From assembly GCA_023818555.1 (NCBI GenBank), contig JAMWCG010000063.1, positions 1 through 5,904 of the forward strand: a DNA stretch of 5,904 nt, given 5' to 3'. Every line of letters starts with the position of its first letter. Within the stretch, counting starts at the first letter, position 1. Shown here in pieces: positions 1 to 5,031 of this stretch. The stretch comes from Candidatus Omnitrophota bacterium. Lineage in GTDB: Bacteria > Omnitrophota > Gorgyraeia > DTHP01. Both the position numbers and the translations under genes were made by a program. The notes beneath the pieces are model-generated. The model worked only from the letters and a program-made list of their open reading frames with translations. It did no database searches and had not been told where the DNA came from.

Positions 1-4
1 ATAA

Positions 5-115
5 AATCCCAGACATACTTATGTATTAGCTGGGAATTATTTTGTGCAATTAATGGTTACTGATGACCAGGGTAAAAACACAGTTTCTTCTCCGCTTCAG
101 ATTAAGGTTAAAGCA
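5..115 (+). other. C-terminal part of a PKD-like domain, interrupted upstream by a stop
   Basis: In the frame of the glycoamylase-like gene, translation is open from base 5 and reads NPRHTYVLAGNYFVQL, then MVTDDQG and a strand ending IKVKA. This matches the end of PKD/Ig-like domains (consensus roughly NPxHTYxxxGxYxVxLxVTDxxG). The codon before it is TAA (2-4), next to a run of four A (3-6). One more A in that run would restore a continuous frame (xAT AAA AAT CCC). The domain start therefore lies outside the window, and the stop reflects a frameshift, a sequencing error or real decay. PKD modules usually act as extracellular spacers or carbohydrate-contacting modules beside hydrolase domains. 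Confidence 0.6.
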
Positions 116-1390
116 AAAGAGGAAAATTCTCATAAAAAAAGACTGATTGAATTTCAGGAAAAGCAACTCCGTTTTGCCTATAAAGAGCAGTTTCGTCTCA
201 AAGATTTATATCGTTCAGGACCCTATGTCCGAGGAGAGGTAGATATTGCGGGGACAGGTTTTGCCTTAGCCGGATTATGTCTGGCGGTTGAACATGGTTT
301 AATCCCTAATCAGAAAGCAGAGGAATTTGCTTTGTTAACCATTATGCGTTGTTTGGAATTACAGAGAAATCCCGAAACAAATTACTTAGGATTTCTGTAT
401 CATTTCTATCTCTGGGACCAGGTTAAAGAAAAATTTTATCATAAACCTGATGTAGAAGTTTCTACGATTGATACCGCATTGCTTTTAGCCGGAATGCTTA
501 CTGCGGGAGAATATTTTAAAGGAATTGTGCGTGACAAAGCAGAGGAATTTTATAGTCAAATTAATTGGAAGGGTTTTTTTGAGCCCTCAAAAAGACAATT
601 CCGTATGGCTTGGAAAAACGGAAATTTCTTTGGTTATTGGGATTTCTATACCGATGAGATTCTTTTAATTGCTTTATTGGCTATCGGCGCACCCAATCCT
701 GATTATCGGGTTTTCCCTGAGGATGCCTTATCGGGATTTAGGATAAATCTCGGGAAATATAATGCAGGAGAAAGATATGTTTATTCCTGGTGGGGTTCTC
801 TCTTTACCTATCTTTATGCCCATATTTTCTTTGATTTTAAGAAATTAGGTCCGGATAGATTTTACAATATAGACTGGTGGGAGAATTCTCGTAAAGCAAT
901 TGAGGCCGAGATAGCCTTTTGTCGGGATGAAGGATATCCGGAGAATATCTGGGGTTTAAGTGCTTGCTGGTCAAGGACGCGTCCCAAATGGGATGAATGG
1001 GAATATCGTGCAGATGTGGGTGGAGGAATTTCCGGAGAGGGGCTGCGTTATGGGAATAAGAAAAACGGAGTCTGGCCAATTGCTCCCTTTATTACTATAG
1101 CCTGCCTTCCCTTCTTTGATTTAGAAGGTGACCTTAAAAATAATCCTGCATTCTTAGCCTGGGATTTTATGGAGAAAAATATTTATAACCATGAAGGTTT
1201 TGTGATTGAGTCTTTAGATGCTAATGATTTAGATAGAGAAGGAAGACCAAAAGAGAATTGTTCCTTTGTGGTAGGAATGGACATCTTAACCCCTGCCTTG
1301 ATGGTTGAGAATGCCTTCACTGGCCTCATCTGGGAATACTTCATGCGCAATTACTATATCCAATCTGCCCTGAAATTAGTTTTCCCCTAA
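44..1390 (+). CDS. Glycoamylase/beta-1,2-glucanase-like (PF10091, GH144-type) protein, 5'-incomplete
   Basis: The 448 residues from the GTG at 44 are mostly an (alpha/alpha)6-barrel domain of the COG5368/PF10091 type, a family that includes GH144 endo-beta-1,2-glucanases and the glycoamylase domain of cyclic glucan synthases. Visible family features are the N-terminal G-TGFALAGL segment (about 70-78), STIDTALLLAGMLTAGEYF (140-158), YTDEILLIALLAIG (202-215), YSWWGSLFTYLYAHIFFDF (247-265), NIWGLSACWSRT (301-312) and a C-terminal ENAFTGLIWEYFM stretch (422-434). Asp143 and Glu205 are candidate active-site acids, by inference only. Residues 1-24 are the last strands of a PKD-like domain, so GTG44 is probably not the native start: it has no Shine-Dalgarno sequence and the domain reads upstream to a TAA at 2-4. 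The intact protein was probably larger and secreted, but no signal peptide lies in the window. The family call is confident. The substrate (a beta-glucan or other oligosaccharide) is not determined. Confidence 0.8.
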   Translation: MQLMVTDDQGKNTVSSPLQIKVKAKEENSHKKRLIEFQEKQLRFAYKEQFRLKDLYRSGPYVRGEVDIAGTGFALAGLCLAVEHGLIPNQKAEEFALLTIMRCLELQRNPETNYLGFLYHFYLWDQVKEKFYHKPDVEVSTIDTALLLAGMLTAGEYFKGIVRDKAEEFYSQINWKGFFEPSKRQFRMAWKNGNFFGYWDFYTDEILLIALLAIGAPNPDYRVFPEDALSGFRINLGKYNAGERYVYSWWGSLFTYLYAHIFFDFKKLGPDRFYNIDWWENSRKAIEAEIAFCRDEGYPENIWGLSACWSRTRPKWDEWEYRADVGGGISGEGLRYGNKKNGVWPIAPFITIACLPFFDLEGDLKNNPAFLAWDFMEKNIYNHEGFVIESLDANDLDREGRPKENCSFVVGMDILTPALMVENAFTGLIWEYFMRNYYIQSALKLVFP

Positions 1391-1395
1391 ACAAG

Positions 1396-1416
1396 TCTTT
1401 CCGAGAAAGAGATTTT
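1396..1416 (+). terminator. Possible weak rho-independent terminator after the glycoamylase-like gene
   Basis: A perfect 6-bp stem TCTTTC (1396-1401) / GAAAGA (1405-1410) with a CGA loop lies 5 bp after the stop codon and is followed by GATTTTATATTT. The stem is short and only moderately GC-rich, so termination would be inefficient. Its position between a stop codon and a good promoter supports a transcript boundary here. Confidence 0.4.
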
Positions 1417-1420
1417 ATAT

Positions 1421-1449
1421 TTGCCAGAGGATAATTCTTTTGCTAAAAT
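1421..1449 (+). promoter_or_regulatory. Sigma-70-like promoter for the hydG operon
   Basis: TTGCCA (1421-1426, one mismatch to TTGACA) and TAAAAT (1444-1449, one mismatch to TATAAT) are separated by exactly 17 bp. Transcription would then start near 1455-1458, at or next to the hydG ATG at 1458. That predicts a leaderless or nearly leaderless mRNA, which agrees with the absence of a Shine-Dalgarno sequence at normal distance from the ATG. This rests on pattern matching only. Confidence 0.5.
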
Positions 1450-1457
1450 AAGCAAAA
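1438..1457. promoter_or_regulatory. Perfect 7-bp dyad overlapping the -10 box and abutting the hydG start
   Basis: TTTTGCT (1438-1444), six bases AAAATA, then AGCAAAA (1451-1457) form a perfect inverted repeat ending at the base before ATG 1458. It encloses the predicted -10 hexamer. The layout fits an operator for a dimeric regulator. It is AT-rich with 6-bp spacing, broadly like redox-regulator sites, but it does not match the Rex or FNR consensus, so no regulator is named. In RNA it could instead form a hairpin that brings the upstream AGAGG (1426-1430) closer to the ATG. Confidence 0.45.
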
Positions 1458-2924
1458 ATGGAGAATTTATTCACTTACTCTACAGAATTGTCAAAGGTTA
1501 TCCCAGAAGAGGAAATTACGCGTTATCTGGATAGGGGGAAGGATTTTATTAATGAGCAAGAAATCTGGGATAAACTGCGTAAAAACGCTTCTCCTTCATC
1601 TTCCCGGATAAGGGAAATTCTGAAAAAGTCGCTTTCCATACAAACCTTAGAACCTGATGAAACTGCCTGTCTCTTAAATGTAGAAAACGAAGATTTGTGG
1701 GAGGAGATTTTTGAGACTGCAGGTAAAGTGAAAAAAATTGTTTACGACAATCGTATTGTTACCTTTGCTCCTCTCTACTGTTCCAGTTATTGTATAAACA
1801 ATTGTTTATACTGTGCTTTTAGAAGGGAGAATAATTTAGTAAAAAGGAGGAAACTTTCTTTAGAGGAGATAAGAGAAGAAGTGGAGGTTTTGGCAGGGGA
1901 GATTGGACATAAACGGCTCATTGTGGTCTATGGAGAGCATCCTACCACAGATGTAGATTATATCCGCGAGACAATAAGAACTATTTATGAAGTTAAGGTA
2001 AAAACAAAAAATGGTTATGGTTCCATTAGGCGGGTTAATGTCAATGCCCCTCCCATGTCTCGTGAAGATTTAAGAAAGCTCAAAGATGTAGGTATTGGAA
2101 CCTTTCAGGTATTTCAGGAGACATACCACCATGAAACCTATAAAAGGGTTCATCCTGAAGGAACCATAAAATCAGATTACCACTGGAGGCTCTATTGTAT
2201 GCACAGGGCACTGGAAGCCGGCATTGATGATGTGGGAATTGGCGTTTTGTTTGGGCTCTATGATTGGAGATTTGAGGTAATGGGGCTTCTTTATCATACA
2301 AGGGAACTGGAGAAAAGTTTTGGGGTTGGACCACATACGATTTCCTTTCCCAGGCTTGAACCCGCCTTTAATACTCCTTTTGTGCAAGAGACAGAATACA
2401 GGGTTTCCGATAAAGATTTTAAGAAATTGATTGCAGTAATAAGATTATCCGTTCCTTATACCGGGATGATTATTACTGCTCGTGAGCCAAAAGAAATTCG
2501 CCAGGAGATGATTAAAATTGGTTGCACCCAGACCGATGCCTCCACAAAAATTGGTATTGGGGCTTATAGTGATAGATACAATGAACAGGAGGCAGAAAGA
2601 CAGCAGTTTATTTTAGGAGATACGCGTAGTCTTGATGAGGTAGTTAGAGAGTTTGCTCAAGAAGGATATCTTACCTCTTTTTGCACTGCCGGTTATCGTT
2701 GTGGCAGAACCGGTAAATGCATTATGGAACTTTTGAAATCCGGTAAAGAGGCAAAGTTTTGTAAACTCAATGCTATCCTTACCTTTCGGGAGTGGCTGGA
2801 TGATTTTGCCAGTGACCGGACCAAAGAGATAGGAGAAAAACTCATTACTCAGGAAATGGAGGAAGTAAGGAGACAAATCCCTACGGCTTATCCTAAATTA
2901 TTAGCATACTATCAAAGAATATAG
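1458..2924 (+). CDS. hydG: [FeFe]-hydrogenase H-cluster maturase HydG (radical SAM tyrosine lyase), divergent variant
   Basis: HydG cleaves tyrosine with S-adenosylmethionine and converts the dehydroglycine product to CO and cyanide on an iron centre, supplying the Fe(CO)(CN) units of the H-cluster in the cytoplasm. The 488-residue protein has the usual layout. A helical N-terminus contains DFINEQEI (29-36). APLYCSSYCINNCLYCAF follows, with radical SAM cysteines C112, C116 and C119 (CX3CX2C). Then come the TIM-barrel motifs YGEHP (158-162), NVNAPPMS (194-201), FQVFQETYH (216-224), GVLFGLYDWRFE (262-273) and GVGPHTISFPRLEPA (289-303). The HydG-specific C-terminal extension has SFCTAGYRCGRTG (407-419). 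This extension and the length exclude ThiH. The auxiliary-cluster motif CX2CX22C is altered: C409 and C435 are in register, but the middle cysteine is Gly412, with extra C415 and C421. It is the first gene of a predicted four-gene operon. HydE and HydF are not in the window. Confidence 0.9.
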   Translation: MENLFTYSTELSKVIPEEEITRYLDRGKDFINEQEIWDKLRKNASPSSSRIREILKKSLSIQTLEPDETACLLNVENEDLWEEIFETAGKVKKIVYDNRIVTFAPLYCSSYCINNCLYCAFRRENNLVKRRKLSLEEIREEVEVLAGEIGHKRLIVVYGEHPTTDVDYIRETIRTIYEVKVKTKNGYGSIRRVNVNAPPMSREDLRKLKDVGIGTFQVFQETYHHETYKRVHPEGTIKSDYHWRLYCMHRALEAGIDDVGIGVLFGLYDWRFEVMGLLYHTRELEKSFGVGPHTISFPRLEPAFNTPFVQETEYRVSDKDFKKLIAVIRLSVPYTGMIITAREPKEIRQEMIKIGCTQTDASTKIGIGAYSDRYNEQEAERQQFILGDTRSLDEVVREFAQEGYLTSFCTAGYRCGRTGKCIMELLKSGKEAKFCKLNAILTFREWLDDFASDRTKEIGEKLITQEMEEVRRQIPTAYPKLLAYYQRI

Positions 2925-2934
2925 AATGTAGAGC

Positions 2935-3198
2935 GTGACCTCTAATTCTAATTATCTCAATGAATTAATTAAGGAATTTAAAGAGGAATATAAAATTAGT
3001 TTCTGGTTTGCGGAAATTTTGGGGAAAAGATGGTCTTATCTTGCCGGGGAAAGAGAAATTTCTGATTATATAACTGAAAGGATTCAATTGAATGAGAGAT
3101 TGGGAATGGTAGTTAATGATTGGGGAGAGATTGGAGAGGGAGAAAAGGGAAAAATTATTAGTTTAGTTAAAGAGAAGATAAGGGAGGTGAAATTATGA
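2935..3198 (+). CDS. Small protein of unknown function encoded between hydG and the ZIP transporter
   Basis: I do not recognise this 87-residue protein. It starts at a GTG 10 bp after the hydG stop and its TGA overlaps the next ATG (ATGA), so it is probably translated by coupling within the operon. No convincing Shine-Dalgarno precedes the GTG, and no other plausible in-frame start exists before residue 58. The sequence is charged and largely helical in appearance, with no cysteines, no signal peptide and no membrane segment. Distinctive stretches are FWFAEILGKRWSYLAGE (23-39) and RIQLNERLGMVVNDWGEI (49-66), with Trp24, Trp33 and Trp63, then a basic C-terminal helix. It does not resemble the TM1266-type ACT-like regulator found near hydrogenase maturases in Thermotoga. 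Position suggests a cytosolic accessory factor for HydG or metal delivery, but this is only inference. Confidence 0.75.
   Translation: MTSNSNYLNELIKEFKEEYKISFWFAEILGKRWSYLAGEREISDYITERIQLNERLGMVVNDWGEIGEGEKGKIISLVKEKIREVKL
3181..3190 (+). promoter_or_regulatory. Strong ribosome binding site for the ZIP gene
   Basis: AGGGAGGTGA lies 4 bases before ATG 3195, inside the last codons of the small upstream gene. A near-complete Shine-Dalgarno together with the ATGA stop/start overlap fixes the transporter start and suggests high or coupled translation. Confidence 0.75.
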
Positions 3199-3941
3199 AT
3201 CTCCTCTGGGCAATAGGAGCAAGTATTTTAGTAAGTTTAATTGCTTTTATCGGCATATTCAGCCTTCTTATTAAAGAAAGACTGTTGCAGAAAATTTTAT
3301 TAACCCTGGTGGGATTTTCTGCAGGAGGACTTATGGGAGGGAGTTTTTTCCATCTTTTACCCGAAGCTCTGGAAGAGACGAGAGAAGTAAATTTTGTATT
3401 CTTAAATTTAATTTTAGGATTTATTATTTTCTTCATCTTAGAGAGATATTTTCGCTGGCGCCACTGCCATAAAGGAGGAAAATGTGAAATCCATCCCTTT
3501 ACCTATTTAAATCTTCTGGGTGACGGACTGCACAATTTGGTAGATGGTTTAGTTTTGGGAGGGAGTTTCTTTACCGATTTGAGATTGGGCTTAATTACAA
3601 CTCTGGCTATAATCTTACACGAAATTCCTCAGGAGTTAGGTGATTTTGGGATATTGCTTTATGGAGGATTTAGCAAAACAAAAGCGCTTATTTTCAATTT
3701 TTTCTCTGCATTGAGTGCGGTTTTAGGAACAGGATTAGGCTTTTTCTTTTCGTCCCGGATAAGTAGTTTCTCCCAACTTCTTTTACCCGTTGCCAGTGGA
3801 GGGTTTATCTATATTGCCTCTTGTGATTTAATTCCGGAATTACACCGGCAACCGAATACCCGCGAGACAACCCTTTCTATCCTGTTTTTTATCTTAGGAA
3901 TAATTGTTATGTGGGGATTGAAATTTTTTCTCCCTTATTAA
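3195..3941 (+). CDS. ZIP-family divalent metal transporter
   Basis: ZIP carriers move Zn, Fe, Mn or related divalent metals into the cytoplasm across the inner membrane. The 248 residues fit a full-length bacterial ZIP with eight predicted membrane segments, at about 3-25, 34-53, 66-83, 104-122, 132-157, 163-186, 195-215 and 226-245. Diagnostic motifs are HLLPEA (53-58) at the end of segment 2, HNLVDG (113-118) in segment 4 and HEIPQELGDF (142-151) in segment 5, which supply the metal-site residues H113, N114, D117, H142, E143 and E147, plus LIPEL (212-216) in segment 7. Segment 5 carries Gln146 where LIV-1-type ZIPs often have His. The cytoplasmic loop after segment 3 has a compact Cys/His cluster (H90, C91, H92, C97, H100) that could sense or relay metal. 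The metal is not predictable from sequence. Its place behind hydG makes iron an attractive guess. Confidence 0.9.
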   Translation: MNLLWAIGASILVSLIAFIGIFSLLIKERLLQKILLTLVGFSAGGLMGGSFFHLLPEALEETREVNFVFLNLILGFIIFFILERYFRWRHCHKGGKCEIHPFTYLNLLGDGLHNLVDGLVLGGSFFTDLRLGLITTLAIILHEIPQELGDFGILLYGGFSKTKALIFNFFSALSAVLGTGLGFFFSSRISSFSQLLLPVASGGFIYIASCDLIPELHRQPNTRETTLSILFFILGIIVMWGLKFFLPY

Positions 3942-3946
3942 AAGGA

Positions 3947-3954
3947 AGGAGGAG
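3947..3954 (+). promoter_or_regulatory. Shine-Dalgarno for the serine protease gene
   Basis: AGGAGGAG sits 2 bases before ATG 3957 in the 15-bp gap after the ZIP stop. The purine run AAAGGAAGGAGGAG allows several pairings with 16S rRNA. No promoter or terminator fits in so short a gap, so the protease gene is read from the same transcript. Confidence 0.7.
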
Positions 3955-3956
3955 CG

Positions 3957-4841
3957 ATGCGCAAATTGAAAATTTTTCTCACCCCTCTTATTTTCCTTTT
4001 CCTCTCTTCACCCGGGGAAGCAAGGAGGGCGATTCCGGACAATAATTTGAGTTATCCGGTTTTAGTAAAGATAGAGAATAAGCCGGTAGCCAGTGGTTTT
4101 TACATTGATACTCATAAAAGTCTCTTTTTTGTTACCGCTAAACATGTGCTTTTCAGGGAGAAAGAAAGACAGAGAGGAGAGGAGAAGTTGGAATTTATTC
4201 CGCGGGATAGCAATGTCCTTCTGCTTTCCTATCCTGCTGAGATTGAAATTACTACTCCCAAAGAAATAGAATTGGACTTGGATAAACTCTATGGGAATGG
4301 ACAGATGAAGTTTCATCCCCAACAGGATGTGGCGGTGGTAAAGATTGGCGATTTTATAGATGAACCGCAGGTAAAAGCAGGGAAGAGAGTAACCTTTGGA
4401 GAAGGGATCAAGGTAAAAAATACTCCCGGAGATTTACTCACTGTAGATATAACCAGTATAAAGAAATTTGAGGAGGTCCTGGAGGGAAATGATGTATTTA
4501 TTTTTGGCTATCCTACTTCTTTAGGCATCCAGGGCATTCCTCAGATTGACTATGAACGGCCTCTGCTCCGTAAGGGGATTATTGCCGGGAAGAATGTAAA
4601 GCAGAAGACCATTATTCTTGATTGTCCGGTTTATTATGGAAATAGTGGTGGTCCAGTGGTGGAGGTTGAAGGAGAAGGTTCTCAACTGAGGTTCCGGGTA
4701 ATTGGTTTAGTCTTGCAATTTGTCCCTTTTATTGAAGAGTGGTTCAATCTCAAATATCGTATTTCTAATCTTCAGATTAATAATTCTGGATATTCGGTAG
4801 TAATTCCCATGGACCCCGTTTTGGATTTACTTAAGGAATAA
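3957..4841 (+). CDS. Exported trypsin-like (S1/PF13365-type) serine protease
   Basis: The 294-residue protein has a signal peptide (basic MRKLK, hydrophobic 6-17, probable cleavage near SSPGEA at residue 22), which places the enzyme in the periplasm or outside the cell. The chymotrypsin-fold triad is visible: His63 in FVTAKHVL, Asp124 in QQDVAVVKI and Ser230 in GNSGGP. GYPTSLG (184-190) and LLRKGIIAG (203-211) are typical of trypsin-like peptidase_2 domains. The final strand GYSVVIPMDPVLDLL (278-292) ends the fold. There is no PDZ domain, so it is not a full HtrA/DegP, and no transmembrane anchor beyond the signal. About 60 residues separate His and Asp, including a charged insert (67-83). 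It is the last gene of the hydG-ZIP cluster, with no evident functional tie to hydrogenase maturation. Envelope quality control or processing is possible but unproven. Confidence 0.85.
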   Translation: MRKLKIFLTPLIFLFLSSPGEARRAIPDNNLSYPVLVKIENKPVASGFYIDTHKSLFFVTAKHVLFREKERQRGEEKLEFIPRDSNVLLLSYPAEIEITTPKEIELDLDKLYGNGQMKFHPQQDVAVVKIGDFIDEPQVKAGKRVTFGEGIKVKNTPGDLLTVDITSIKKFEEVLEGNDVFIFGYPTSLGIQGIPQIDYERPLLRKGIIAGKNVKQKTIILDCPVYYGNSGGPVVEVEGEGSQLRFRVIGLVLQFVPFIEEWFNLKYRISNLQINNSGYSVVIPMDPVLDLLKE

Positions 4842-4851
4842 CCGTTTGGGA

Positions 4852-4881
4852 ATTCCACCCCAGGGGTGGAATGGGGATTTT
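4852..4881 (+). terminator. Probable terminator at the end of the operon
   Basis: A perfect inverted repeat ATTCCACCCC (4852-4861) / GGGGTGGAAT (4863-4872) begins 10 bp after the protease stop. A realistic hairpin has 8 bp and a CCAGG loop. The following ATGGGGATTTTCT has only a short T run (4878-4881), so termination may be partial. It is the strongest hairpin in the convergent intergenic region and, being symmetric, could also affect minus-strand transcripts. Confidence 0.55.
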
Positions 4882-4953
4882 CTGTGTTAAGAAATATTCT
4901 AACTTCTTATTTTTATTAGTCTTTCTATCCCATTGAGTTAGGCTAAAACAGCC

Positions 4954-4980
4954 GGAATTTGGGGAAATTTCCTTTTCTTT
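4954..4980 (+). terminator. Possible second, weaker hairpin terminator
   Basis: GGAATTT (4954-4960), loop GGGG, AAATTTCC (4965-4972) forms an AT-rich stem with one bulged base, followed directly by TTTTCTTT (4973-4980). The T tract is better than that of the first hairpin but the stem is weak. The rest of the 190-bp gap shows only small palindromes, for example CCCTA-A-TAGGG at 4992-5002, and no gene. Confidence 0.3.
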
Positions 4981-5031
4981 AATAAGAGTATCCCTAATAG
5001 GGTAGGACCAATCACAAAAGAGGAGCGAGAA

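Noticed and set aside
2080..2387. Two overlapping minus-strand reading frames inside hydG
   Set aside because: They are antisense to conserved HydG motifs, lack family-like sequence, and start without ribosome binding sites.
1458..2924. Identification as ThiH, HydE or HmdB instead of HydG
   Set aside because: The long C-terminal extension with CTAxYRxGRTG, the HydG-type GVGPHTISFPRLEPA segment and the 488-residue length fit HydG. ThiH is shorter, and HydE and HmdB lack this extension.
2935..3198. Small protein as a TM1266-type hydrogenase regulator
   Set aside because: TM1266-like proteins are beta-alpha-beta ACT-like with a different N-terminal pattern. This one appears mostly helical and shares no visible motif.
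4062..4322. Minus-strand frame inside the protease gene
   Set aside because: It is antisense to the protease catalytic region (His63 to Asp124), which is clearly the real coding strand.
3957..4841. Protease as a DegP/HtrA chaperone-protease
   Set aside because: The chain ends right after the trypsin-like fold, with no room for a PDZ domain.
4992..5002. CCCTA-A-TAGGG palindrome as an operator or attachment site
   Set aside because: It is too short, is not repeated elsewhere in the window, and has no adjacent integrase, promoter or T tract.
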